From positions 1 through 52,575 of the forward strand of contig CAMYVY010000016.1 of assembly GCA_947302715.1 (NCBI GenBank): DNA of 52,575 nt. Direction: 5' to 3'. Shown here in pieces: positions 44,204 to 52,512 of this stretch. The notes below the pieces were generated by a model. That model was given only the letters and a program-made list of their open reading frames with translations. It searched no databases and was not told where the DNA came from. Position numbers and translations under genes: made by a program. How positions within the stretch are numbered: the first letter of the stretch is position 1; every line of letters begins with the position of its first letter. This stretch comes from an uncultured Clostridia bacterium. Its GTDB lineage: Bacteria > Bacillota > Clostridia > Peptostreptococcales > Anaerovoracaceae.

Positions 44204-45403
44204 ATGGGGAATTTAAGAAGAACAGTAATAGCCATTTTTATAATCTTGATTATAGCGATGGCGGTAATAATTTATGCGTTGCCAAGCGTAACGGGAATGC
44301 TGGTGGAAACATATACGGCAGAATACGGAGAACTGTCCATTTATGATGATACCACCGGTTATTTCTTGCGTAATGAAGCTGTTTACGCATCGGATTCCGG
44401 CGGCGACATCAACCGCCTTTCCGGAGAGGGCGACCTCCTGAGACCGGGAACCGTGGTTATCGGAATGACCGGAGCATATGCCGGAGAAACGGATTCTACT
44501 GCGACGACCGGGACGGATGCTGAAGATGCGACAGCCAACTCAGGTACAGACGCCGCAGCAACTACGGACGCATCGGCTGCCTCAAACGCTGAAGCTGCAT
44601 CAAGTAGCGATGCCCAGTCTGCTGGAGTCCCGGCGGACAGAATCACCGAGATTAAAAATAAGCTTTCTTCCAGGCTCGTTAAAACATCTGACTATAGGAT
44701 TGAAACCGGCGGCATCGTATCGTTTTTTGTTGACGGCTACGAATACACAATGTTCCCCGACAGAGCCTCGATGATAAGAAAGTCCGAGCTCGATGAGGTT
44801 AAGCAAAGCGAAGTAGAGGAGATAGGCGATTCGGTAAGACCCGGATATCCTGTCTTCAAAGTAATAAGTAATGACGGTTGGGAACTCATTGCGTACATCC
44901 CCAAAGAGCACCTTGATCAATACGAAGAAGGCCAGGGAGTAGACGTCACCTTCTTTGAAAAAACCGAATCCGACACGTCGGAATTTGCGGATCTATCATC
45001 AAAGGATCCCTTGTTCAACAAGGTGACCATGATAGTATACAGCGCCACAACCGAAGGCGATTACGGCAAACTGGTACTTCACTCGAGCCGTTTCTTCGGA
45101 GGACTGGGCAAGTACCGAGTCGCGTATTGCAGAATAGTTTCTCAGGACGTCAGAGGACTGATAATAGAAAATAGCAGCATAGTGGAAGTCGACGGTGTTA
45201 CAGGAGTTTACGTCAAAAACAAAAAAGGGAAATACGACTTTATTCCGGTTTTGATTTACGGAAGCAACGACACTGTAACCGTGATTGCCGATACATATTT
45301 CTACAATTCAAAAGGTGAATACACCAAAACGGTTGACCCCTTTGATGATGTTCGTAGGAATCCAAACGTCGACCAAGACACCGAGGAAGAAGAGGAAAAT
45401 TGA
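44204..45403 (+). CDS. HlyD-like membrane-fusion-type protein
   Basis: 399 residues. One N-terminal membrane helix (about 6-28) is followed by a HlyD-like beta-barrel/lipoyl arrangement (EYGELSIYDDTTGYFLRNE, VIGMTGAYAG, VSNDGWELIAYIP-type strands). A Thr/Asp/Ala-rich low-complexity insertion is at about 95-142. In Clostridia such a protein commonly precedes the yggS-sepF block. Its stop overlaps the next ATG. The function is unknown; no partner exporter is encoded here. Confidence 0.75.
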   Translation: MGNLRRTVIAIFIILIIAMAVIIYALPSVTGMLVETYTAEYGELSIYDDTTGYFLRNEAVYASDSGGDINRLSGEGDLLRPGTVVIGMTGAYAGETDSTATTGTDAEDATANSGTDAAATTDASAASNAEAASSSDAQSAGVPADRITEIKNKLSSRLVKTSDYRIETGGIVSFFVDGYEYTMFPDRASMIRKSELDEVKQSEVEEIGDSVRPGYPVFKVISNDGWELIAYIPKEHLDQYEEGQGVDVTFFEKTESDTSEFADLSSKDPLFNKVTMIVYSATTEGDYGKLVLHSSRFFGGLGKYRVAYCRIVSQDVRGLIIENSSIVEVDGVTGVYVKNKKGKYDFIPVLIYGSNDTVTVIADTYFYNSKGEYTKTVDPFDDVRRNPNVDQDTEEEEEN

Positions 45404-46086
45404 TGTCAATAAAGGACAATGTCGAATACATAAATAGACTAAAGAGCGAAGCCGCGGAGCGGAGCGGAAGAAAAGGGGAGGACGTTCTTCTCGTTGCTGT
45501 AACCAAGCTCCACTCGCCGGAGGAAATAAATGAGGCCATTGACGCCGGTATAACCGATATCGGTGAGAACAAGGTCCAGGAAATTCTGAGTAAATACGAT
45601 AAAGTTAAGCCCGTAAAATGGCACCTTATCGGACATCTTCAGACAAACAAGGTTAAGCAGATTATTGACAAGGTGGATTTGATTCATTCCGTTGACTCAT
45701 TCCATCTTGCTCAGGAAATTGAAAAAAGAGCAGCCAATATCGACAGGGTAATCGATGTTCTCGTTCAGGTTAATTCCGCCGAAGAAGAAACGAAGTTTGG
45801 AATTTCCGAGGACGAGGTCGATGCTTTGATAGATGACATCAGAAAAAACTGTCCACATATTCGAATCGTCGGAATCATGTGCATCGCGCCGCTATTCGAC
45901 GATCCGGAACTCGCGAGGCCGGTTTTTGCAAGCGTTAAAGCCATCTATGACAAATACCCCGACTTCAAGTATTTGTCCATGGGGATGAGCAATGACTTTC
46001 AGGTAGCCATTGAAGAGGGAGCCAACTTGATAAGGGTTGGTACAGCGATCTTTGGGAATAGAGATTATAGGAGTGAAGAGAGGTAG
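45403..46086 (+). CDS. ylmE: YggS/YlmE-type PLP homeostasis protein
   Basis: 227 residues of the COG0325 alanine-racemase-like barrel. VAVTKLHSPEEI holds the PLP lysine, followed by GENKVQEI, WHLIGHLQTNK, MGMSNDF and RVGTAIFG. It buffers pyridoxal phosphate in the cytoplasm. ATG 45403 overlaps the previous TGA and follows GAGGAA. It belongs to the division operon. Confidence 0.95.
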   Translation: MSIKDNVEYINRLKSEAAERSGRKGEDVLLVAVTKLHSPEEINEAIDAGITDIGENKVQEILSKYDKVKPVKWHLIGHLQTNKVKQIIDKVDLIHSVDSFHLAQEIEKRAANIDRVIDVLVQVNSAEEETKFGISEDEVDALIDDIRKNCPHIRIVGIMCIAPLFDDPELARPVFASVKAIYDKYPDFKYLSMGMSNDFQVAIEEGANLIRVGTAIFGNRDYRSEER

Positions 46087-46097
46087 AGGTACATTAT

Positions 46098-46628
46098 ATG
46101 GGATTCACAGATTCATTCAAAAAAGTGATTGGGCTTTCGGAAATTAATGATGATGAAATCGTAACTGAGGAAGAACTTCAGGCGGAGAAGAGAAAAATTG
46201 TGAGCGAATCCAAGCCGTCATATCAAGGTTCTGCAGGGCTTGGAAGCAGAAACGCCCAGGCGTATGGCAGTTCAAACAGCGGTTCAAGAAGCAATTCCTT
46301 CGCAAAAGTGGGAGAAAAGAGGTTTTCAGTGACAGGAACAAATTCCCTCAAATTGATATTAATCGAGCCTGCGAGCTTTGATGAATGCCCGAAATTGGTG
46401 GATAGCTTAAAATCAAGAAAGCCGGTCATCATCAATTTGGAAAAGCTTGAGACAGAAACTGCTCGCAAGATTTTTGATTTTCTGAGCGGCGCCACATACG
46501 CCCTTGATGGAAACGTCCAGAAAATAGCCAACAACATCTTTATCTTCACGCCGGATAATGTTTCGGTTGCTGCACAGCAAGCGGCAGGCGCAGCTCCCGA
46601 AAGTGACGATCAAAATCGCTGGAGGTAG
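46098..46628 (+). CDS. sepF: cell-division protein SepF
   Basis: 176 residues. A membrane-binding amphipathic N-terminus, a Ser/Gly/Asn-rich linker (about 45-75) and the SepF core (DSLKSRKPVIINLEKLE, ARKIFDFLSGATYALDG, IFIFTP) are visible. SepF tethers FtsZ to the membrane and shapes the septum. It lies between ylmE and yggT as in other Firmicutes. Confidence 0.95.
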   Translation: MGFTDSFKKVIGLSEINDDEIVTEEELQAEKRKIVSESKPSYQGSAGLGSRNAQAYGSSNSGSRSNSFAKVGEKRFSVTGTNSLKLILIEPASFDECPKLVDSLKSRKPVIINLEKLETETARKIFDFLSGATYALDGNVQKIANNIFIFTPDNVSVAAQQAAGAAPESDDQNRWR

Positions 46629-46630
46629 TG

Positions 46631-46912
46631 ATGATAATTTTAGCAAGAGCCATACTTTACTTTGGTGAGGTTATGAGTACGGCGCTTATTATTAGAGCGC
46701 TTCTAAGCTGGTTTGTCAGATCCGGAAATCAGGTTGTTGGGAAGATTTATGAGATACTATTCAAGGTGACGGAACCTTTGGTTTCCCCGGTTAGGAATTT
46801 CATGATGAGTCATTTCAACACCGGGATGTTTGATTTTTCAATCCTTGTCACGATGATTTTGATTGAAATTGTAACAAGACTCGTTTTCAGACTGCTTGTT
46901 ATGTTCATATAA
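46631..46912 (+). CDS. ylmG: YggT-family membrane protein (YlmG)
   Basis: 93 residues with two membrane helices and the YggT motif RALLSWFVRSGN and VTEPLVSPVRNFM. GGAGG (46621-46625) at the end of sepF serves ATG 46631. YggT proteins are linked to division and membrane organisation. The ylmH gene that often follows is absent. Confidence 0.92.
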   Translation: MIILARAILYFGEVMSTALIIRALLSWFVRSGNQVVGKIYEILFKVTEPLVSPVRNFMMSHFNTGMFDFSILVTMILIEIVTRLVFRLLVMFI

Positions 46913-46968
46913 CGGTGCCTAAAAAGCGTTATAAATTCATATAAAAATAGAGGAATTGGGAGGATAGT

Positions 46969-47670
46969 ATGATTACGCCGAGAGAAATTGAAGTTAAGGA
47001 ATTTTCCAGAAGCGTACGAGGATATGACAGAGACGAAGTGGATGAATTTTTAGACCTGATCATCCTTGATTTGCAGGATTTATTGTCCGGAATGGATGCG
47101 CTCAAGGCTGAAAATGACGAACTTAAGGCTGAAATTGAGGAACATAAGAAATCACAGAGAAAGGTTATGGATACCTTGGAATCCGCCAAGAAACTCATGA
47201 AGGACATTTCCGACAGCGCAGAGAAGAGGGCGGACATCATAATTCAGAATGCCAAAATGGATGCGGAAGCCATTTTGAACGATGCCAGGCAGTCAGTGCC
47301 CGGAGGCAGTGCCCTGGCGGACGGAACGGATTTGCGCGACAAGGTCGTCCTCTTTAAGACCCGTTACAGACAGCTCCTGAAGGACGAGCTTGAAAACCTT
47401 GATGCAAAGAGCGACGATTTGCTCTCCGAACTCGAAAAGGAATTCATGCCTGCATCAAAGGACACTCAGGTCATGAATTTCTCGGACATCGTTTCCGATG
47501 AAGAGTATGTGGATAATGCAAGCGACCTCCTTGCGCAGCTCGAAAGCGACGCCGAGGAAATTGCAAAGAAGAGCAATATTTCAACATCGCCAATCGCGAA
47601 GGATACAGTCGTTTTGGATGCGGCAGCCTTGGATAAACTTATTGCATCAAAAGATAATGAGGAGAAATAA
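46969..47670 (+). CDS. divIVA: DivIVA-type pole/septum protein
   Basis: 233 residues. The conserved N-terminal ITPREIEVKEFSRSVRGYDRDEVDEFLD is the membrane-curvature-binding DivIVA domain. Coiled coil follows at about 35-75 and again at about 115-150, and an acidic tail ends the protein. It marks negatively curved membrane at septa and poles. It has TTGGGAGGA upstream and precedes lspA. Confidence 0.95.
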   Translation: MITPREIEVKEFSRSVRGYDRDEVDEFLDLIILDLQDLLSGMDALKAENDELKAEIEEHKKSQRKVMDTLESAKKLMKDISDSAEKRADIIIQNAKMDAEAILNDARQSVPGGSALADGTDLRDKVVLFKTRYRQLLKDELENLDAKSDDLLSELEKEFMPASKDTQVMNFSDIVSDEEYVDNASDLLAQLESDAEEIAKKSNISTSPIAKDTVVLDAAALDKLIASKDNEEK

Positions 47671-47678
47671 CAATTGAC

Positions 47679-47713
47679 GGAGGCGGGGCACTTGTTGCCC
47701 CGTAGTTTATATG
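47679..47713 (+). promoter_or_regulatory. lspA initiation region: SD separated from ATG by a hairpin
   Basis: GGAGG (47679-47683) lies 27 bases before ATG 47711. Between them CGGGGCA (47684-47690) and TGCCCCG (47696-47702) form a 7-bp GC-rich stem with a 5-base loop. Folding this hairpin out leaves 8 bases, the ideal spacing. No other ribosome binding site precedes the start. Confidence 0.65.
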
Positions 47714-48337
47714 TACATCTACATAATAATGTTTTTGGTTGTTCTTCTTGACCAGGTGACCAAGATACTTGTAAGGTCATTTATGATTGAGGGACAGAGC
47801 ATCAGCTTAATCGACGGCTTTTTGTCGCTGACGTATTATAACAATACGGGAGTGGCCTTTAGCTTTCTTGCCGGACACAAGACGGCAGTCATGATTCTTC
47901 AAATTCTAGCCATACTTGCGGTGGCGATTTTGCTGTTTAAAACAAAGGGAAAGAGAGTGCTTTACGACATTTCCCTTGCCATGATATTTGCCGGAGGAAT
48001 CGGAAATATCATCGATAGAGTCCTCTTCGGTCAAGTCACAGATATGATTTCTTTCAGCATCTTTCCGCCGGTCTTTAACGTGGCGGACATAGGAGTCACC
48101 GTGGGATGCGCGCTCCTCCTTCTTGATATCGTAATCGAAATGAAAACCGAAAATACCGGCGACGATAAGGTCGGTAATAGAACTGATAATACCGACGAAA
48201 ACACCGCCGGAAACACCATCGAGGATATAACTGAGATTTCAACTGGAAATACAACCGAAAATATAATTGAAAATACAACAGAAAAAACCATTAAGAACAT
48301 CGCCGAAAATACAACCGGGAATACAAATGAAATATGA
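47711..48337 (+). CDS. lspA: lipoprotein signal peptidase LspA with Asn/Thr-rich tail
   Basis: 208 residues. The first ~145 are a normal signal peptidase II: VVLLDQVTKILV, YNNTGVAFSFLAG, AGGIGNIIDRV with one catalytic Asp, and FNVADIGVTVG with the other, across four helices. A tail of about 60 residues, made mostly of Asn, Thr, Glu and Ile repeats (NTTENIIENTTEK), follows and is not part of the usual family. LspA cleaves the many lipoproteins of this organism. The stop lies inside rluD. Confidence 0.95.
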   Translation: MYIYIIMFLVVLLDQVTKILVRSFMIEGQSISLIDGFLSLTYYNNTGVAFSFLAGHKTAVMILQILAILAVAILLFKTKGKRVLYDISLAMIFAGGIGNIIDRVLFGQVTDMISFSIFPPVFNVADIGVTVGCALLLLDIVIEMKTENTGDDKVGNRTDNTDENTAGNTIEDITEISTGNTTENIIENTTEKTIKNIAENTTGNTNEI

Positions 48338-49352
48338 ATTCGATGTGTCATCTGAATACGTAGGTGTTAGGCTTGACATTGCACTGACAGAGCTCTTGGA
48401 GAAGTACTCCCGAAGTAAAATCCAAAAGCTTATTCCGCTTGGAAGGGTTACCGTAAACGGCGAAGTCATGACCTCCAAGAAGTACATCATTCAAGCCGGG
48501 GATTTGATTGCAGTTGACCTTGAAGGTGGGGCATCATCAGGCACTCTCGGCACACCCAACACCTCTGAAGCTTTTGGCACTTCATCCACATCTGATATTC
48601 TCGGGATTTTCGACACTGATTCCGCAATCAAAGAACCCAAGGCAGAAGCAATTCCTCTTGTCATAGTATACGAGGATGAGAACTATCTTGTTGTGGATAA
48701 ACCCTCAGGGTTAGTTGTGCATCCTGCGAACGGAAACGAGTCAGGAACCCTCGTAAATGCCCTGATTTATTATTTGGGAGATTCATTTAAACTCGGAATG
48801 CAGGATATATGCTCACCCGAGCGCCCCGGAATCGTCCATAGAATCGATAAGGATACTTCGGGACTTTTGGTTGTTGCCAAAACGAAGGCTGCCTATCAGA
48901 GCCTTACGACTCAGTTCAAAGAGCATAGCATAACCAGAAAATACACTGCACTGGTATACAATAGCTTTAAGGAAGAAGAGGGGACTATTGATTTTCCAAT
49001 AGGTAGGGACCCGAAGAACAGGCTGAGACGCGCTGTGAACGGATTGGAAGCGCGACCCGCGGTGACACATTACAGGGTTCTAAAGCGAATAGGGAACTGT
49101 AACCTCGTCGAGGCCCGCCTTGAAACGGGAAGAACCCATCAAATCAGGGTACATATGTCGTATATCGGACACCCGGTAGTAGGAGATCCGGTCTACGGCC
49201 CCAGGAAGGACGTTCTTGGGGCAGGAGGCCAGATGCTTCATGCGGGCGTACTTGGGTTTAGAACAATTGAGGGAAAATACCTTGAATTCGCTTCGGACCT
49301 TCCTGAGCATTTCCAAGCAGTTATAGCCAAAGCCGAAAGGTTGGCTAAATGA
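48327..49352 (+). CDS. rluD: RluD-type 23S rRNA pseudouridine synthase
   Basis: 341 residues from ATG 48327, which overlaps lspA by 11 bases; the longer frame would lie within lspA repeats. An S4 domain (about 10-70) is followed by a Ser/Thr/Gly insertion (about 68-108, GTPNTSEAFGTSSTSD) and the catalytic domain with HRIDKDTSGLLVVAK (catalytic Asp) and LETGRTHQIRVH. It modifies uridines in 23S rRNA helix 69 or related sites. A 13-bp repeat array begins right after its stop. Confidence 0.94.
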   Translation: MKYEFDVSSEYVGVRLDIALTELLEKYSRSKIQKLIPLGRVTVNGEVMTSKKYIIQAGDLIAVDLEGGASSGTLGTPNTSEAFGTSSTSDILGIFDTDSAIKEPKAEAIPLVIVYEDENYLVVDKPSGLVVHPANGNESGTLVNALIYYLGDSFKLGMQDICSPERPGIVHRIDKDTSGLLVVAKTKAAYQSLTTQFKEHSITRKYTALVYNSFKEEEGTIDFPIGRDPKNRLRRAVNGLEARPAVTHYRVLKRIGNCNLVEARLETGRTHQIRVHMSYIGHPVVGDPVYGPRKDVLGAGGQMLHAGVLGFRTIEGKYLEFASDLPEHFQAVIAKAERLAK

Positions 49353-49482
49353 TTTTGCTAATCGGTTCTGCTAATCGATTCTGCTAATCGATTTTGCTAA
49401 TCAATTCTACTAAACGATTTTGCTAATCGGTTCTGCTGATCGATTTTGCTAATCAATTCTGCTAATCGATTCTGCTATAAAG
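49353..49482. repeat. 13-bp tandem repeat, 10 copies
   Basis: Ten contiguous units of the form TTYTGCTAATCGA run from 49353 to 49482, beginning directly at the rluD stop. The remaining stretch to 49644 is AT-rich with no gene or recognisable RNA; a GGAGCCTCC palindrome is at 49586-49594. Confidence 0.92.
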
Positions 49483-49644
49483 GGGCAAAGACCTGCGCGG
49501 ATATTTTTAATATGAATGTGACATCGGGATATATATTTTTTACTTTAACTTTTAATTATTAGCTTTTAGCTTTAACTGCTTGGGAGCCTCCAAAGGGTAT
49601 TGCTTCGAAGTGAACTAATGCATAAGGTATAGCTGCAACATCCA

Positions 49645-49752
49645 TTATACCTTGATTTGCTTAACGTATTTTACGCAATCCTCGCATATGTAACCACCGC
49701 GAAACGTTGTGTTGTGGAATATGTTTCCACATAAGCTGCAATTTTTATTCAT
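49645..49752 (-). CDS. 35-residue zinc-ribbon microprotein
   Basis: Read on the minus strand: ATG at 49752-49750, stop TAA at 49647-49645. It encodes MNKNCSLCGNIFHNTTF... with CSLCG and CEDCV, two CxxC pairs 15 residues apart, a compact zinc ribbon, and a basic C-terminus (KYVKQIKV). A strong AGGGGGT lies about 9 bases before the ATG and a -35/-10 pair lies further upstream. Gin-like anti-sigma factors are comparable small zinc proteins, but no homology is claimed. Confidence 0.65.
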   Translation of the reverse strand: MNKNCSLCGNIFHNTTFRGGYICEDCVKYVKQIKV

Positions 49753-49796
49753 AATGCTCGACCCCCTATTTGGCACAGGTCTTTGATGTATGAACG

Positions 49797-49825
49797 ATGA
49801 TAGAGTAGTTACCACCGGAAAGCAA
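49797..49825 (-). promoter_or_regulatory. candidate promoter of the zinc-ribbon microprotein
   Basis: On the minus strand TTGCTT (49825-49820), 17-bp spacer, TATCAT (49802-49797), about 45 bases before the ATG. Confidence 0.4.
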
Positions 49826-49871
49826 TTATTTTTTACTCAAATGTAATTTTTTGCAGTTTAACTGTAATGAT

Positions 49872-49901
49872 TTGCCGTTTAAGTGTTTTTCATAGTAAAA
49901 T
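49872..49901 (+). promoter_or_regulatory. candidate promoter of the alarmone synthetase gene
   Basis: TTGCCG (49872-49877), 18-bp spacer, TAAAAT (49896-49901). The leader from here to the gene is filled by the 41-bp repeat array. Confidence 0.3.
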
Positions 49902-49917
49902 ATAGTTAGTAAAATCC

Positions 49918-50107
49918 CTTCGCAGGCAATTGAAATATATTACCCGTTTATTGATTCCCTGCGCAGACAATTGAAACAGAATCACCGTTTATCCAGCCAC
50001 TGCGCAAGCAATTGAAACAGAATCACCGTTTATTCAGCCACTGCGCAAGCAATTGAAATAGAATCACCGTTTATTCAGCCACTGCGTAAGCAATTGAAAT
50101 AGAATAC
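49918..50107. repeat. 41-bp tandem repeat, 4.6 copies
   Basis: Units starting CTGCGCAAGCAATTGAAA begin at 49918, 49959, 50000, 50041 and 50082. The unit ends CACCGTTTATTCAGCCA. They are contiguous, without spacers. The array ends 35 bases before the alarmone synthetase start. Confidence 0.92.
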
Positions 50108-50142
50108 TTTAATAGTTAATAACTCGATATGGAGGTGTAGAA

Positions 50143-50847
50143 ATGCCAAAGAAAGAGGGCACCATTAGAAAAATAGTTGATGTTCTAAGCTCTGATTTGG
50201 ATGAAAGTCAAGTAAGCCTTTCAGAACTCGATAAACTTGACGACCTCTTGATGAGATACGAAGCCGCCATAAGAGAAGTAAGAACCAAGCTCGAAATTCT
50301 AAACGATGAGCTCTCTCTTCGTGGCTACGAGAATCCAATAGTAAACATCTTTTCGAGAAGAAAAAAGACCGTCAACATCCTGGAAAAACTGAAAAGGCAA
50401 GGGGATCCGATTTCCCTCGAATCGATTCAGGAAAACCTGAATGACGTAGCCGGTATCAGAGTTATTTGCTCATTCATCGACGACATCTACGATGTGGCAA
50501 ACATGCTTGTATCCCAGGACGACGTCACGCTAATCAGCGTCAAGGACTATATCCAAAATCCAAAGCCAAACGGATACAGAAGTTATCACATGATAATTGA
50601 GGTTCCGATCTTCTTCTCGAATGAGAAGCGCCCGATGAGGGTCGAGGTTCAAATTCGAACCGTTGCAATGGACTTCTGGGCCAGTCTTGAGCATCGCATG
50701 AAGTACAAACAAGACATCGAAAACGCTGACGAGGTCATCGAGGAGCTCAGGAAGTGCGCCGACACCATCGCGGCCACCGACAAAAAAATGATGGAAATCC
50801 GCGACCAAATAACCAAGGTGAACAACGAGGGCTCACTCGCAGATTAA
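50143..50847 (+). CDS. small alarmone synthetase (RelQ/RelP-type GTP pyrophosphokinase)
   Basis: 234 residues, single synthetase domain without hydrolase, TGS or ACT domains. Motifs include NDVAGIRVICSFIDDIYDVA, NPKPNGYRSYHMII and VEVQIRTVAMDFWASLEHRM, the (p)ppGpp synthetase active site. Length and layout fit RelQ/RelP proteins of Firmicutes (about 210-230 residues). GGAGGTG precedes ATG 50143. The 41-bp array upstream may influence its expression. Confidence 0.93.
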   Translation: MPKKEGTIRKIVDVLSSDLDESQVSLSELDKLDDLLMRYEAAIREVRTKLEILNDELSLRGYENPIVNIFSRRKKTVNILEKLKRQGDPISLESIQENLNDVAGIRVICSFIDDIYDVANMLVSQDDVTLISVKDYIQNPKPNGYRSYHMIIEVPIFFSNEKRPMRVEVQIRTVAMDFWASLEHRMKYKQDIENADEVIEELRKCADTIAATDKKMMEIRDQITKVNNEGSLAD

Positions 50848-50870
50848 TCCATCCTGCCTTGACGATAGGC

Positions 50871-51475
50871 TGTGTACCACGCCCTTGTTTTTTGGGCCTG
50901 TGGTACACAAATATCAGCAAAGTCGTTCGCGTGGTACACAGAATCCCCGGATTACAAGCAATCCTGTGTACCACGCTCTTGTTTTTTGGACCTGTGGTAC
51001 ACAAATATCAGCAAAATCGTCTTTGTGGTACATAGAACCCACGGATTACAAGCAATCCTGTGTACCACGCCCTTGTTTTTTGAGCCTTTGGTACACAAAT
51101 ATCAGCAAAATCGTCTGCGTGGTACACAGAACCCCCGGGTTTCGGCCAATCCTGTGTACCACGCCCTTGTTTTTGGGGCCTGTGGTACACAGATATCAGC
51201 AAAATCGTCTTTGTGGTACACAGAACCCCCAGGTTTCGGGCAATCCTGTGTACCACGCCCTTGTTTTTTGGGCCTGTGGTACACAAATATCAGCAAAATC
51301 GCCTGCGTGGTACACAGAATCCCCGGATTACAAGCAATCCTGTGTACCACGCTCTTGTTTTTTGGACCTGTGGTACACAAATATCAGCAAAATCGTCTGC
51401 GTGGTACACAGAACCCCCGGATTACAAGCAATCCTGTGTACCACGCCCACATATCAGCCAATCCCGTGTACCACA
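50871..51475. repeat. 94-bp tandem repeat array, about 6.4 copies, TGTGTACCAC motif
   Basis: TGTGTACCAC occurs at 50871, 50965, 51059, 51153, 51247, 51341 and 51435, exactly 94 bp each, with a last truncated copy near 51465. Each unit holds one forward TGTGTACCAC and two reverse GTGGTACACA-type motifs, so it can fold as long hairpins (arms around CCCTTGTTTTTTGGG). Open frames in several phases here are artefacts of stop-free units. Confidence 0.95.
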
Positions 51476-51556
51476 TACCGTATTCATGGAGTAATGCCCT
51501 GTGCTCATAAGCGTAGTAGCTATTAAAAGCAATCAAAACCGTACCAGACCATTAAA

Positions 51557-51594
51557 TGCGATTAAAATAATAGTGGACTATTGATTTAATCGCA
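51557..51594. promoter_or_regulatory. long palindrome upstream of the AAA ATPase pseudogene
   Basis: TGCGATTAAA (51557-51566) and TTTAATCGCA (51585-51594) flank a second inverted repeat AATAGT-GG-ACTATT (51569-51582). The near-continuous 38-bp dyad lies 37 bases before the start and may be an operator or a mobile-element end. Another TGCGATTT occurs at 51604-51611. Confidence 0.55.
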
Positions 51595-51631
51595 AAAATA
51601 TGATGCGATTTATCCTTGAAAGGAGAGGCAG

Positions 51632-52512
51632 ATGTATATTAAAAGAGATATAGAAAACTGCTTCAAGATGCAGCAAATTCTTTTCAGGTAATTACTTTGT
51701 ATGGTAGTAGACAAGTTGGCAAGACCACAACTGTAGAACATTTATTTGGTGACACCTTTGATTTTGTTAGCTTAGATGATGCTGAGGAATTGGATTTGGC
51801 ACTTTCAAACCCAAGATCATTTCTTGAGTCGCATCCATGGCCTGTGATTATTGACGAGGTCCAGAAGGCAATTGGCTTATTAAGCGAAATTAAAAAAATA
51901 GTTGATAGACAACGGAGAAACTGGATTAAGAATGATGAACCAAGACGGCTCATGTACATCCTGACATGATCCAATCAGTTTGAACTTCAGGAATGTATAT
52001 CTGAATCACTTGCCGGAAGAACTGCTGTAATTACCATGTCAGGATTTACTCAAATGGAAAAGCGGAGCAAACCCGGTGCTCTTTTTAATGTGGACTTTGA
52101 TGCCATGATGACCAAGGAAAAAGAATACCATGATGATTACAGAACTGCCAATCAGATTTTTGAAGATATCTTTCAGGGAAGTATGCCTGATATTTGCACA
52201 GGGGAGTCTAAAAGAGAATTATATTATAAAGCTTACATCGACACATGTATTGAGAAAGACGTAAGAAAACTAATTGCTGCATCAAGCGAAATGCAGTTTA
52301 GAAGATTCATTTCTCTTTTAGCGTTGAGAACTGCACAAGAAGTTGTTTATAGCGATATTTCAAAGGATCTTGGCATCAATGTTGAAACCTGTAAAAGGTG
52401 GATATCTATTTTACAGACATCAGGAATAATATATCTATCAAATTCCGGCTTAAACTGGCATAAATCGGCATATTGTGGCATATCACAGCATCGATTCTCT
52501 GTGGCAATTTGA
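51632..52512 (+). pseudogene. AAA ATPase (AAA_14/DUF4143-type) pseudogene
   Basis: A good AAGGAGAGG precedes ATG 51632 (MYIKRDIE), but the frame stops after 19 codons. Near 51653-51657 it shifts to another frame reading LLQDAANSFQVITLYGSRQV with Walker A SRQVGKTT and later PVIIDEVQK. A TGA at 51967-51969 stands where such proteins have GGx (YILTG-SNQF), so one base change made a stop. Reading continues SNQFELQECISESLAGRT to LQTSGIIYL, after which the expected C-terminal DUF4143 part is replaced by unrelated residues. There are thus three lesions. Intact relatives are stand-alone ATPases of unclear role. Nothing is seen in 52513-52575. Confidence 0.85.

Noticed and set aside
49918..50107. Possible CRISPR array
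   Set aside because: The 41-bp units are contiguous with no unique spacers, and no cas genes are present; the same applies to the other arrays.
50872..51526. Two 212-213 residue open frames through the 94-bp array
   Set aside because: The unit has no stops and rotates through all frames; there is no SD and no protein-like composition.
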